From the NCBI RefSeq assembly GCF_035918235.1, contig NZ_CP109485.1, positions 3,472,001 through 3,536,000 of the forward strand: a stretch of 64,000 nt of DNA. The letters are read 5' to 3'. A program made the translations under genes and the position numbers. A model generated the notes under the pieces. It made no database searches and had not been told where the DNA came from. It saw only the letters and a program-made list of their open reading frames with translations. This DNA is from Streptomyces sp. NBC_01445 (GTDB taxonomy: Bacteria > Actinomycetota > Actinomycetes > Streptomycetales > Streptomycetaceae). Positions 25,470 through 35,092 of this stretch are shown piece after piece. Position 1 is the stretch's first letter. The number at the start of each line of letters is the position of its first letter.

Positions 25470-25853
25470 GACTGCTGGTCCTCCCCCTGGATCCCGCTGG
25501 ATCCGGTCGAATTCTCGGTGTGGGGGGATCAGTTGACGTACGTGTGTCCGGGGCCGAACCCCAAGGACCGAGCGACGGCACCGAATCCCCCGTACGTACC
25601 AACGACGGTGACTGCGCGGGATCACGGGTCGGCGGAAAATCCTTGGCCCGCGGAAGATCCCTGCCGTGACGGAACCGTTGCCGTTCCGTGGATAGTCACC
25701 CGCAGCGCGCGCATAGGGTGGGTTGCCGTTCGACGGAGGGCGGAGGGTTCGGTCGCGGGGCGAGGCACATCAAGTGCCGAGCGTGGCGTGACCGGTTCAC
25801 GACCGCCGGCGGCCGGCACTGCACAGTTCTCGAAGCCCAGGGGGATTCACGAC
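25470..25853. promoter_or_regulatory. Divergent promoter region of the NIS operon and lipoprotein protease 1
   Basis: No gene in this 384-bp gap. A perfect 7-bp inverted repeat ACGGAAC/GTTCCGT with 7-nt spacer lies at 25669-25689. Two TACGTAC-type elements lie near 25535 and 25592. I searched by eye for the Streptomyces iron box (TTAGGTTAGGCTCACCTAA) and found not even a TTAGG or CCTAA core. The protease ribosome-binding site (GGGGGA) is at 25840-25845. Confidence 0.45.
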
Positions 25854-27080
25854 ATGCGACCCATACGTCCGCTCTTGACCGTTCAGCGCGGGAGGAGCGT
25901 GCGCCGCAGAACCTCCCCCGTGGCGGCCGCTCTCGCCATCGGTGCGGCGCTCGCGCTCACCGCCACCGCGTGCGGTCCTGGCGACGACAACGCGGACTCG
26001 AAGCCGACCGCGACCGCGACGCAGGGCGGCAGCGACAAGATCCAGATCCCGGACGACATCAAGGACCGGCTCAAGGAGCACGGTATTGATCTGGACAAGT
26101 GGAAGAACGGCGAGTGGAAGAACTGGGACAAGGACAAGTGGCTGCGCGAGGCGCAGGACTACGTCAACCCCATCATCGACGGTCTGTGGGACCCGGACCG
26201 GATGCGTGACGCCGACAAGAACCCGGACAACGAGGTCGACGACAACGACATCTCGGGCGACCAGGGCGTGACGGACCCGACGCCGCAGCCGGTGAAGGCC
26301 GCGGCCGTCGGCACGCCGTACCACGAGAGCGCACCGTACGCCGGAAAGCTCTTCTTCGACGGCCCCGAGGGGTCGATGGTCTGTTCGGCGACGGTCGTCA
26401 CGGACCCCGCGCACCCGGGTAAGTCGAACATGGTGTGGACCGCGGGCCACTGCGTGCACGCCGGCAAGAACGGCGGCTGGTACCGCAACATCGCCTTCGT
26501 GCCCTCGTACAACAACGCGGGCCTGTCGGACGAGCAGCTCAAGACCGCCACCAAGGAAGAGGTCGCTCCGTACGGCGTCTGGTGGGGCGCGTGGGCGCAG
26601 ACGTCCGACCAGTGGATCGAGCAGGGCGGCCCGACGGGCGGGCAGGGCGCGCCGTACGACTTCGCGGTCATCCAGGTCACGCCGGAGAAGGGCAGCGAGG
26701 GCAAGTCCCTTGAGGAGGCGGTCGGTACGGCCGTACCGGTCGACTTCAACGCGCCCGCGGTGCCCAAGATCGCGACCATGACGGCGAAGGGCTACCCGGC
26801 AGCGCCGCCGTACGACGGCCAGACGCTGTACCAGTGCGCCGACAAGCCGGGCCGGCTCTCGCTGGCGAAGGCCGAGCCGACGATGTACCGCATCGGATGC
26901 ACCATGACCGGCGGTTCGTCCGGTGGCGGCTGGATCGCGCAAGGCTCCAGCGGCAAGCCGTCGCTGGTGTCGAACACGTCGATCGGCCCGGTGACGGCCG
27001 GCTGGCTCGCGGGCCCGCGCCTCGGCAAGGAGGCCAAGGGAATTTACGACGCGGTCAGCAAGAAGTACGCCGGCCGGTAG
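25854..27080 (+). CDS. Trypsin-like serine peptidase, predicted lipoprotein (copy 1)
   Basis: 408 residues. An N-terminal signal with lipobox LTATAC (Cys about 39) predicts a lipid-anchored extracellular protein. Chymotrypsin-fold triad: His in WTAGHCVHAG, Asp in GAPYDFAVIQV, Ser in TMTGGSSGGGWI. A charged region LKEHGIDLDKWKNGEW followed by NWDKDKWLREA (about 68-95) lies between anchor and peptidase domain. ATG 25854 has GGGGGA 8 nt upstream. The next gene is a close paralogue in tandem. Confidence 0.92.
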   Translation: MRPIRPLLTVQRGRSVRRRTSPVAAALAIGAALALTATACGPGDDNADSKPTATATQGGSDKIQIPDDIKDRLKEHGIDLDKWKNGEWKNWDKDKWLREAQDYVNPIIDGLWDPDRMRDADKNPDNEVDDNDISGDQGVTDPTPQPVKAAAVGTPYHESAPYAGKLFFDGPEGSMVCSATVVTDPAHPGKSNMVWTAGHCVHAGKNGGWYRNIAFVPSYNNAGLSDEQLKTATKEEVAPYGVWWGAWAQTSDQWIEQGGPTGGQGAPYDFAVIQVTPEKGSEGKSLEEAVGTAVPVDFNAPAVPKIATMTAKGYPAAPPYDGQTLYQCADKPGRLSLAKAEPTMYRIGCTMTGGSSGGGWIAQGSSGKPSLVSNTSIGPVTAGWLAGPRLGKEAKGIYDAVSKKYAGR

Positions 27081-27138
27081 GCAGGCGCCGCCCGTAGGCA
27101 GCCCACAGGCAGGCACCGCCAACCGGCAGGCAATGGGC

Positions 27139-27175
27139 GGCGGCGGGGTGACGAAACCTTCACCACCCCGCCGCC
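27139..27175. terminator. Hairpin terminator after protease 1
   Basis: GGCGGCGGGGTG (27139-27150) pairs perfectly with 27164-27175 over a 13-nt loop, 58 bp after the stop. Suggests the two paralogues are transcribed separately. Confidence 0.75.
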
Positions 27176-27285
27176 GTTCGTCCCCAACTCCACAGGCATA
27201 GTGGGGTGCTGCGTCCGAGATCTCCGCACGGAGCCCAATCCGGACCTGACAAGCTCATGACACATTCAACGGGGGTAACTGCACC

Positions 27286-28488
27286 ATGCGTTCCACACGT
27301 CCGTCATCCACGCGGAGCCGGGGCCGGCGTACCGTCCTCGCCGCTACGGGGCTCGCCGCGGCCCTGGCGCTCACCGCCACGGCCTGCGGCCCGAGCGACG
27401 ACAAGACGAGTGACAAGTCGGCCGCCTCCGCTTCACAGGGCGCCGACGACGGATCCAACGGCCAGCTGCCCGGGGGCATCGCCGACCAGCTCAAGAAGCA
27501 CGGCATCGACCCGGACAAGTGGCAGAACGGCGCCTGGAAGAACTGGGACAAGGACGACTGGCTGCGCGAGGCCAAGGACTTCGTCAACCCGGTCATCAAG
27601 GACCACTGGAAGCCCGAGCGGATGAAGTCCGCCAAGGACCCGGACAAGACGATCGCCGCGAAGGACGCCTCGGCCGACCAGGGTGCCACGGACCCTGAGC
27701 CGCAGCCCGTCAAGGCCGTGCCCGAGAAGACCCCGTACCACGACAACGCCGCCCCGGTCGGCAAGGTCTTCTTCGACTCGCCCGAGGGTTCGATGGTCTG
27801 CTCCGGCACCGTCGTGAAGGACCCGCGCAACCCGGGCAAGTCCAACCTCGTCTGGACCGCGGGTCACTGCGTGCACGCGGGCTCGGCGGGCGGCTGGTAC
27901 CGCAACATCGCCTTCGTCCCGGCCTACAACGACCTGGGCAAGTCCGAGGCGCAGCTGCAGAACGCGGCCCCGCAGGAGATCGCCCCGTACGGCACCTTCT
28001 GGGCCGACTGGGCCTCCACCTCCAACGAGTGGATCGACACGGGCGCCGAGTCGGGCGGTGCGGGCGCTCCGTACGACTACGCGGTACTGCACGTGAAGCC
28101 GGAGCAGGGTTCCAAGTCTCTTGAGGAGACCGTCGGCAACGCGCTGCCCGTCGACTTCTCCGAGCCGGCGGTCCAGTCGGTCAGCAGCATGGGCGCCTGG
28201 GGCTACCCGGCCGCGCCGCCGTTCGACGGCCAGCTGATGCACAAGTGCATCGACCGCCCGGGCCGTCTCTCCCTCAGCCCCGACATGCCGACGATGTACC
28301 GCATCGGCTGCACCATGACCGGCGGTTCGTCCGGTGGCGGCTGGTTCCGGATGGTCGACGGGAAGACGCAGCTGGTGTCGAACACGTCGATCGGCCCGGC
28401 CGAGAACACCTGGCTGGCCGGACCGCAGCTGGGCAAGGGCGCCCAGCAGGTCTTCGACACGATGAGCGAGAAGTACGGCAGCCAGTAA
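27286..28488 (+). CDS. Trypsin-like serine peptidase, predicted lipoprotein (copy 2)
   Basis: 400 residues, visibly homologous along the whole length to the gene at 25854: lipobox LTATAC, region LKKHGIDPDKWQNGAW, His in WTAGHCVHAG, Asp in GAPYDYAVLHV, Ser in TMTGGSSGGGWF, and the shared ending VSNTSIGP...WLAGPQLGKG. The triad is intact, so both copies should be active if folded. The surface target is unknown. It has its own upstream region and terminator. Confidence 0.92.
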   Translation: MRSTRPSSTRSRGRRTVLAATGLAAALALTATACGPSDDKTSDKSAASASQGADDGSNGQLPGGIADQLKKHGIDPDKWQNGAWKNWDKDDWLREAKDFVNPVIKDHWKPERMKSAKDPDKTIAAKDASADQGATDPEPQPVKAVPEKTPYHDNAAPVGKVFFDSPEGSMVCSGTVVKDPRNPGKSNLVWTAGHCVHAGSAGGWYRNIAFVPAYNDLGKSEAQLQNAAPQEIAPYGTFWADWASTSNEWIDTGAESGGAGAPYDYAVLHVKPEQGSKSLEETVGNALPVDFSEPAVQSVSSMGAWGYPAAPPFDGQLMHKCIDRPGRLSLSPDMPTMYRIGCTMTGGSSGGGWFRMVDGKTQLVSNTSIGPAENTWLAGPQLGKGAQQVFDTMSEKYGSQ

Positions 28489-28510
28489 CCGCCGGCTTCA
28501 CCGAACGAAC

Positions 28511-28546
28511 GAGGGCCCGCCCCCAGGAAGTTGGGGGCGGGCCCTC
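28511..28546. terminator. Perfect 14-bp hairpin, bidirectional terminator
   Basis: GAGGGCCCGCCCCC (28511-28524) pairs perfectly with 28533-28546 over an 8-nt loop, between convergent protease 2 and hflX. Confidence 0.9.
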
Positions 28547-28582
28547 GCCGTCGGCACAGGAGGCCCGGCTGCTGCCGGAGCG

Positions 28583-30091
28583 TCAGCTCGCGGCCGCCGC
28601 CGGAAGGTACGGCGCGAACTCTGCGGCGAGTTCCTCGTGCACCCGCGCCTTGAGCAGGGTGCCGTCCGGGGTGTGCTCCTCGGAGATCACCTCGCCGTCG
28701 GCGTGCGCACGCGCGACCAGCTGGCCATGCGTGTACGGCACGAGCGCCTCGATCTCGACCTCGGGACGCGGCAGCTCGTCGTCGATGATCGCGAGCAGCT
28801 TGTCCATGCCGAGCCCGGTGCGGGCCGACACCGCGATCGCGCGCTTCTCGACGCGCAGCAGCCGCTGGAGGACGAGCGGGTCGGCCGCGTCCGCCTTGTT
28901 GATCACCACGATCTCGGGCACCTTCGTGGCGCCCACGTCGCGGATGACCTCGCGTACGGCGGCCAGCTGCTCCTCCGGCGCCGGGTGCGATCCGTCCACC
29001 ACGTGCAGGATCAGGTCGGATTCACCGACCTCCTCCATCGTGGAGCGGAACGCCTCGACGAGGTGGTGCGGCAGGTGCCGCACAAAGCCGACCGTGTCGG
29101 CCAGCGTGTACAGCCGGCCGCTGGGCGTCTCCGCCCTGCGGACGGTCGGGTCGAGGGTGGCGAACAGGGCGTTCTCCACCAGGACACCGGCGCCCGTCAG
29201 ACGGTTGAGCAGGGACGACTTGCCCGCGTTGGTGTACCCGGCGATGGCCACCGAAGGCACCTTGTTGCGCTTGCGCTCCTGGCGCTTGATCTCGCGGCCG
29301 GTCTTCATCTCCGCGATCTCCCGGCGCATCTTCGCCATCTTCTCGCGGATCCGTCGCCGGTCCGTCTCGATCTTGGTCTCACCGGGACCACGGGTGGCCA
29401 TGCCGCCGCCGGAGCCGGAGGAGCCACCGCCACCCATCTGCCGGGAGAGCGACTGACCCCAGCCGCGCAGTCGCGGCAGCATGTACTGCATCTGCGCGAG
29501 GGCGACCTGCGCCTTGCCCTCTCGGGACTTGGCGTGCTGGGCGAAGATGTCGAGGATCAGGGCGGTCCTGTCGACCACCTTGACCTTGACGACGTCTTCG
29601 AGGTGGATGAGCTGGCCGGGGCTCAGCTCACCGTCACACACGACGGTGTCGGCTCCGGTCTCGAGGACGATGTCGCGCAGTTCCAGTGCCTTGCCCGAGC
29701 CGATGTACGTCGCCGCGTCGGGCTTGTCCCGGCGCTGGATGACGCCGTCGAGCACCAGGGCGCCGGCGGTCTCGGCGAGGGCGGCCAGCTCCGCGAGGGA
29801 GTTCTCCGCGTCGTTCACCGTTCCCGAGGTCCACACGCCGACGAGCACGACCCGCTCCAGGCGGAGCTGCCGGTACTCGACTTCGGTGACGTCCTCGAGC
29901 TCGGTGGAGAGACCAGCGACGCGGCGCAGGGCCGCACGCTCGGAGCGGTCGAACTGGTCGCCGTCCCGCTCTTCGTCGATCTCGTGGCTCCAGGCGACGT
30001 CCTCTTCCATCAGGGCATCGGCCCGAAGACCTTCGGGGTTGTTCTGCGCGAAGCTCTGCGCGTCCTGGGAAGGGGAAGAAGAGGAGGTCAT
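28583..30091 (-). CDS. hflX: HflX, ribosome-associated GTPase
   Basis: 502 residues. The N-terminal HflX domain (DAATYIGSGKALEL, VCDGELSPGQLIHLE) is followed by a coiled linker (IREKMAKMRREIAEMKTGREI) and a G domain with GYTNAGKSS (G1), DTVGF (G3) and NKAD (G4). HflX splits stalled or heat-damaged 70S ribosomes. A Gly/Ser-rich insert (MGGGGSSGSGGGM) follows the Arg-rich catalytic-helix region. ATG 30091 (MTSSSSPSQD) has AAGGA 4 nt upstream. Confidence 0.96.
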   Translation of the reverse strand: MTSSSSPSQDAQSFAQNNPEGLRADALMEEDVAWSHEIDEERDGDQFDRSERAALRRVAGLSTELEDVTEVEYRQLRLERVVLVGVWTSGTVNDAENSLAELAALAETAGALVLDGVIQRRDKPDAATYIGSGKALELRDIVLETGADTVVCDGELSPGQLIHLEDVVKVKVVDRTALILDIFAQHAKSREGKAQVALAQMQYMLPRLRGWGQSLSRQMGGGGSSGSGGGMATRGPGETKIETDRRRIREKMAKMRREIAEMKTGREIKRQERKRNKVPSVAIAGYTNAGKSSLLNRLTGAGVLVENALFATLDPTVRRAETPSGRLYTLADTVGFVRHLPHHLVEAFRSTMEEVGESDLILHVVDGSHPAPEEQLAAVREVIRDVGATKVPEIVVINKADAADPLVLQRLLRVEKRAIAVSARTGLGMDKLLAIIDDELPRPEVEIEALVPYTHGQLVARAHADGEVISEEHTPDGTLLKARVHEELAAEFAPYLPAAAAS

Positions 30092-30316
30092 TGGATCCTT
30101 ACGTCGAGGTGATACGAACTGGTGACGGTCCGCGCATGACAGCGTGGTCCATCGACTGACACAACGTCCCGGGGCGTCCGTAGATTCCCGGGGCGGCCGT
30201 GCCGCCGACCTGGAAGATGGTCGCACGGTACGGCCCGTCTCGTCACCCGACTTATTGCCCGCCGGCGCCGGGCCCGAAGCCTGTCCTGCCTGGGCTGTGC
30301 GCCGCCGGTCGATGGC

Positions 30317-31795
30317 CTACCCCTTGGCCGGCTTCGCCTTCGCCACCGGCGTCGACTTCCAGTCCGGGTGCCCCGGCATCGGCGGCGTCTTCTTCCCGTA
30401 GAGCCAGGCCCGGAGGAAGCCCTGGAGGTCGCGGCCCGAGGTCTGCGAAGCGAGGCTGATGAAGTCCGCCGTGCTCGCCGTGCCGTCACGGTGCGTGCGC
30501 ACCCAGTCGCGCTCCAGGCGCTCGAAGGCCGGGGTGCCGATCTCCTGGCGGAGTGCGTAGAGGACGAGGGCGCTGCCGTCGTAGACCACCGGCCGGAAGA
30601 TGCTGATCTTCTGGCCCGGCTTCGGGGCCTTGAGGGAGGCCGGCGGACCGCCCGCGGCGCGCCAGCCGTCCGAGGCGCGGTAGGCCGCACGCATGCGCTT
30701 GGCCATGGACTGGTGGCCCTTCTCCTGGGCGTAGAGGGCCTCGTACCAGCTGGCATGTCCCTCGTTCAGCCACAGGTCGGACCAGGTGCGGGGGCTGACG
30801 CTGTCACCGAACCACTGGTGCGCCATCTCGTGGACCATGATCGAGTCGATGTACCAGGCGGGGTACGCGGGCTCCGTGAAGATCTCCTTCTCGAAGAGGG
30901 AGAGCGTCTGGGTCTCGAGCTCGAAGCCGGTCCGGGCCTGGGCGATCAGGAGGCCGTAGTTCTCGAAGGGGTAGCGGCCGACCTTCCCTTCCATCCAGGC
31001 GAGCTGGGCGGGTGTCTTCTTGAGCCACGGTTCGAGGACCTTCCGGTACTTGGCGGGGACCACATCGCGGACGGGAAGCCCGTGCGGCCCCTCCCGATGC
31101 AGCACCGCGGAGTTACCGATCGAGACCTGCGCCAGCTCGGTGGCCATGGGGTGGAGGGTGCGGTACGACCAGCTGGTGTCCGCGCCATGGCGCATCTTCA
31201 GGAAGGGCACCCCGTTGGCCACGACCGTGAGCGCCTTGGGGGCGGTGACCCGGAGCGTGAACAGGGCCTTGTCCGAAGGGTGGTCGTTGCTCGGGAACAC
31301 ACGGTGCCCGGCGTCGGCCTGATTGGCCATGGCGAGACCGTCCTTGGTCTGCACCCAGCCCCCCTCCTCCTTGCCGGGCACCGGGTTGCTGGTGTGCCGC
31401 ACCGTGATCTCCAGCGGGGCACCCTCCGGGACGGCCCTCTCGGGCGTGACGACCAGGTCTTCGTCGCTGGTGTCGAACCGCGCGGGACTGCCGTTGACCT
31501 CCACGGAGCGGACGGTTCCGTGCGAGAAGTCGAGATTCACCTGCTCGAGGCGGGCGGTCGCCGTGGCCTCGAGCTTGGTGACGGCATCGAGCGGCTTCTT
31601 GTTGTCGCCGTGGTACGTGAACGCGATGTCGTACGACTCCACGTCGTAACCGGGGTTGCCCAAGTGCGGGAAGAGCCGGTCTCCGATGCCCAGCGGGACG
31701 GCCGGCGGCGGGGCGCTCGCGGCGAGAAGTGCGGTGGAGGCGGCCGCGGCGACGAGCGCGGCGCCCATGCGGATGGTGCGGGGGGTGAGCAGCAT
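30317..31795 (-). CDS. Secreted M1-family zinc metallopeptidase
   Basis: 492 residues with an N-terminal signal peptide (MLLTPRTIRMGAALVAAAAS..., cleavage likely near ALLAASA). The gluzincin site HEMAHQWFGD plus downstream NEGHASWYE (third zinc ligand Glu) is complete. The usual substrate-binding GAMEN of aminopeptidase N is not seen in that form; QARTGFELETQTLSL occupies the equivalent place. Shorter than full aminopeptidase N (about 850 residues), so it has catalytic core only. No Shine-Dalgarno stands out. Its gene lies between rshA and hflX on the same strand. Confidence 0.92.
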   Translation of the reverse strand: MLLTPRTIRMGAALVAAAASTALLAASAPPPAVPLGIGDRLFPHLGNPGYDVESYDIAFTYHGDNKKPLDAVTKLEATATARLEQVNLDFSHGTVRSVEVNGSPARFDTSDEDLVVTPERAVPEGAPLEITVRHTSNPVPGKEEGGWVQTKDGLAMANQADAGHRVFPSNDHPSDKALFTLRVTAPKALTVVANGVPFLKMRHGADTSWSYRTLHPMATELAQVSIGNSAVLHREGPHGLPVRDVVPAKYRKVLEPWLKKTPAQLAWMEGKVGRYPFENYGLLIAQARTGFELETQTLSLFEKEIFTEPAYPAWYIDSIMVHEMAHQWFGDSVSPRTWSDLWLNEGHASWYEALYAQEKGHQSMAKRMRAAYRASDGWRAAGGPPASLKAPKPGQKISIFRPVVYDGSALVLYALRQEIGTPAFERLERDWVRTHRDGTASTADFISLASQTSGRDLQGFLRAWLYGKKTPPMPGHPDWKSTPVAKAKPAKG

Positions 31796-31862
31796 GAACT
31801 ACGGCTACCAGCGCCCGCGTCCGGACCCGGGCGGGACGCGCCACACCCACCCGAACGAGACC

Positions 31863-33992
31863 CTACGAGCTGGTCTGGGCGGAGTGCTGCGCGCGGCTGA
31901 CGTCGTACACCCCTGCGATGTTGCGCATGGCGCGCATCAGCGCGGGGAGCGTTGTCGCGTCGGGGAGTTGAAGCGTGTAGGTGTGGCGCACACGGCCCTG
32001 GGTCGGCGGTTCCACGGTCGCGGAGATGACGGCGACGCTCTCCAAGGCGATGGCTTCGGTGAGATCGGCCAGCAGATGCGGCCGGCTGAAGGACTCGGCG
32101 ATCAGGGAGACCCGGCACTCCGTGGTGTCGCCCCAGTGCACGCCGACCTCGGCGCGCCCCGCGCTCTTCATGCGCTCCACGCCGTGACACTCCGCGCGGT
32201 GCACCGTCACGACACCGCCGCGTACGGCGAAGGCGGTCACCGCGTCGGGCGGCACGGGCGTGCAGCAGCCCGCGAGGCGGACCGTGGCACCCGGCTGGTC
32301 CACGACGGCGTTCGCCTCGGCGGGACGGCCCGCAGGGGCGCCCTGAGGCGTCCTGGGGGCCGGCTCCGGGGTGCGCCGGTCCTCGGGCTCGGGCTGGGGT
32401 GTGGCCGGGTGGGTCGTGAGCCAGCGCCGGATGGCGATGCGCGCGGCGGGCGTACGGGCATGGTCGAGCCAGTCCCTGGAGGGCTCGGAAGCGGGGTCCT
32501 GGCCCATGAGGAGCTGAACGGTGTCCCCGTCGCTCAGGACCGTGCTGAGCGTCGCCAGCCGGCCGTTGACGCGGGCTCCGATGCAGGCGTGGGCGTCCTC
32601 GCCGTACTGGGCGTACGCGGCGTCGACGCAGCTGGCGCCCGCGGGCAGGCCGAGCGTGCCGCCGTCGGGCCGGAAGACGGTGATCTCGCGGTCCTGGGCG
32701 AGGTCTTCGCGCAGCGTCGACCAGAAGGTGTCCGCGTCCGGGGCGGCCTCCTGCCAGTCGAGGAGGCGGGAGAGCCAGCCGGGCCTGGTCGGGTCGGCGC
32801 GCTCCCCGTCACTGTCGGCCTGCTCCTCCGAAGGAGGAGCGTAGGGATTGCCGAGGGCGACGACGCCGGCCTCGGCGACCTTGTGCATCTGATGGGTACG
32901 GATGAGGACTTCGGCGACCTCCCCGTCACCGCGCGACACGGCTGTGTGCAGCGACTGGTACAGGTTGAACTTCGGTACAGCGATGAAGTCCTTGAACTCC
33001 GAGACGACCGGCGTGAAGCACGTGTGCAGCTCGCCGAGCACCCCGTAGCAGTCGGCGTCCTCGCCGACGAGCACCAGCAGGCGCCCGAAGTCCGCACCGC
33101 GCAGCGTTCCGCGCTTGCGTCTCGACCGGTGCACGGAGACGAAGTGCCGTGGCCTGATCAACACTTCGGCCGTGATACCGGCGTCCTTCAGGACGGCGCG
33201 GGCGTCCTCGGCGATCTCCGCGAGGGGGTCGGTGTGCCGCGCGTCGTTGGCCGCGATGAGCTCGCGCGTCACCGTGTACTCGTCGGGGTGCAGGATCGCG
33301 AAGACGAGGTCCTCGAGCTCGGTCTTGAGCGCCTGGACGCCGAGGCGTTCTGCGAGCGGGATGAGCACGTCCCGGGTGACCTTGGCGATGCGCGCCTGTT
33401 TCTCGGGGCGCATCACGCCGAGGGTGCGCATGTTGTGCAGCCGGTCGGCGAGTTTGATCGACATGACCCGCACGTCGTTGCCGGTGGCGACGAGCATCTT
33501 GCGGAAGGTCTCGGGTTCGGCGGCCGCTCCGTAGTCGACCTTTTCGAGCTTGGTCACACCGTCGACGAGATAGGCGACCTCTTCGCCGAATTCCGTACGC
33601 ACTTGATCGAGCGTCACCTCGGTGTCCTCGACGGTGTCGTGGAGGAGGGACGCGGTCAGCGTCGTGGTCTCGGCGCCCAGCTCGGCGAGGATCAGCGTCA
33701 CGGCGAGGGGGTGTGTGATGTAGGGCTCGCCGCTCTTGCGCATCTGTCCCCGGTGGGAGGACTCGGCGAGGACGTACGCCCGGCGCAGCGGCTCAAGGGG
33801 GGCTTCCGGGTGGTGGGCGCGGTGGGCCTCGACCACGTGTCCGATCGCGTCGGGCAGCCGGTTGCCCGCGGCGGGGCCGAGGAGCGCGGCCCAGCCGATG
33901 CGGCGCAGGTCGATCCGGGGACGGCCGCGCCGGCGGTGCGCGCCCGGTGTGACCGGGCCCGGCGTCGCGGGATTGGTCGCCTCCGCACTCAT
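31863..33992 (-). CDS. rshA: RshA-type RelA/SpoT homologue, (p)ppGpp hydrolase with divergent synthetase domain
   Basis: 709 residues. The HD hydrolase domain is intact: HRGQMRKSGEPYITHP (about 80-95), LLHDTVEDTEV (HD at 118-119) and IKLADRLHNMRTL (179-191). The synthetase region (about 278-370) keeps Asp301, His349 and Glu361 but departs from consensus: DLxAxR reads DFGRLL, NGYQS reads NLYQS, EIQIRT reads EVLIRT. TGS (about 445-510) and C-terminal ACT (about 640-709) domains follow. ATG 33992 has GGAGG 5 nt upstream. Streptomyces carries a second, canonical RelA elsewhere; RshA may mainly degrade ppGpp. Confidence 0.92.
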   Translation of the reverse strand: MSAEATNPATPGPVTPGAHRRRGRPRIDLRRIGWAALLGPAAGNRLPDAIGHVVEAHRAHHPEAPLEPLRRAYVLAESSHRGQMRKSGEPYITHPLAVTLILAELGAETTTLTASLLHDTVEDTEVTLDQVRTEFGEEVAYLVDGVTKLEKVDYGAAAEPETFRKMLVATGNDVRVMSIKLADRLHNMRTLGVMRPEKQARIAKVTRDVLIPLAERLGVQALKTELEDLVFAILHPDEYTVTRELIAANDARHTDPLAEIAEDARAVLKDAGITAEVLIRPRHFVSVHRSRRKRGTLRGADFGRLLVLVGEDADCYGVLGELHTCFTPVVSEFKDFIAVPKFNLYQSLHTAVSRGDGEVAEVLIRTHQMHKVAEAGVVALGNPYAPPSEEQADSDGERADPTRPGWLSRLLDWQEAAPDADTFWSTLREDLAQDREITVFRPDGGTLGLPAGASCVDAAYAQYGEDAHACIGARVNGRLATLSTVLSDGDTVQLLMGQDPASEPSRDWLDHARTPAARIAIRRWLTTHPATPQPEPEDRRTPEPAPRTPQGAPAGRPAEANAVVDQPGATVRLAGCCTPVPPDAVTAFAVRGGVVTVHRAECHGVERMKSAGRAEVGVHWGDTTECRVSLIAESFSRPHLLADLTEAIALESVAVISATVEPPTQGRVRHTYTLQLPDATTLPALMRAMRNIAGVYDVSRAQHSAQTSS

Positions 33993-34129
33993 GAGCACCT
34001 CCGGCTGCGTCGACCGGCGGCGGTCTGCGGGGTTCCCGCCCGGGCCGGTGCTTGATGCTACCGAGCCCATCACGTGGAGCAGTCCCCCTCTCGCCCAGCG
34101 TGAAACGGATCACCCATTCGAGCGAACGT

Positions 34130-35008
34130 TCAGGGGTTTACGGTTTCGAGACCCGCCAGCCAGTCCGTGTCGATCTCCCCCTCGGCGACGATCACCGCGG
34201 GTCCTGTCATCTCGATCTCCCCGTCGGCCCGCTCCGTGATCACCAGCTGTCCGCCGGGCAGATCCACTGCGTACGTCACCGGCGATCCGGTGACCGCCGG
34301 GTCCAGGCCGTCCCTGCGGGCCGCCGCGACGGCCACGGCGCACGCGCCCGTGCCGCACGAGCGGGTCTCGCCCACACCGCGCTCGTGGACCCTCATGGCT
34401 ACGTGACGGGGGCCGCGGTCGACGACGAACTCGACGTTCACCCCGTCCGGGTAGGCCGTGGCCGGGGTGAAGGGCGGGGCGGAGAAGAGGTTGCCGGCCT
34501 GGGCGAGGTCGTCCACGAAGGCGACGGCGTGGGGGTTGCCCATGTTCACGTTGCGCGCGGGCCAGCTGTGGTCGGCGACGCTGACGGTGACATCCCCTTC
34601 GGGGAGGAGGGCCTTGCCCATGCCGACCGTGATGTCGCCCTCCTTGTCGATGTGCACGCTCTTCACGCCTCCGCGCGTGGCCACCGCGAGGTCGCCCTCG
34701 CCGACATGGCCGGCGCGCTGAAGGTAGTGGGCGAACACACGCACGCCGTTGCCGCACATCTCGGCGACCGAGCCGTCGCCATTGCGGTAGTCCATGAACC
34801 ACTCGGCCTCGGACGCCAGGTGCCGCGCGTCGGGGTGGGCTGCGGAGCGCACCACGTGCAGCAGGCCGTCACCGCCGATTCCGGCTCGTCGGTCGCACAG
34901 GGCTGCGACGGCCGCCGGGGGCAGCTCCAGGGCGTTCTCCGGGTCGGGGACGATCACGAAGTCGTTCTCGGTCCCGTGCCCCTTGAGGAAGGCGATCCGC
35001 GTGCTCAT
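34130..35008 (-). CDS. dapF: Diaminopimelate epimerase
   Basis: 292 residues. Converts LL- to meso-diaminopimelate for lysine synthesis (LL-DAP itself goes into Streptomyces peptidoglycan). The two catalytic cysteines are in SVAEMCGNGVRVF and TRSCGTGACAVA. KGHGTENDFVIVPDP is the usual N-terminus. The start ATG 35008 is unambiguous. Separated from rshA by 137 bp on the same strand. Confidence 0.97.
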   Translation of the reverse strand: MSTRIAFLKGHGTENDFVIVPDPENALELPPAAVAALCDRRAGIGGDGLLHVVRSAAHPDARHLASEAEWFMDYRNGDGSVAEMCGNGVRVFAHYLQRAGHVGEGDLAVATRGGVKSVHIDKEGDITVGMGKALLPEGDVTVSVADHSWPARNVNMGNPHAVAFVDDLAQAGNLFSAPPFTPATAYPDGVNVEFVVDRGPRHVAMRVHERGVGETRSCGTGACAVAVAAARRDGLDPAVTGSPVTYAVDLPGGQLVITERADGEIEMTGPAVIVAEGEIDTDWLAGLETVNP

Positions 35009-35092
35009 TCCTCGATCGTACGGGGTGGCGACGACAACCCATCGGGACGTCCCATTACGCGGACCGGCCCAGCCTGATCGGAACGAAAGGCA

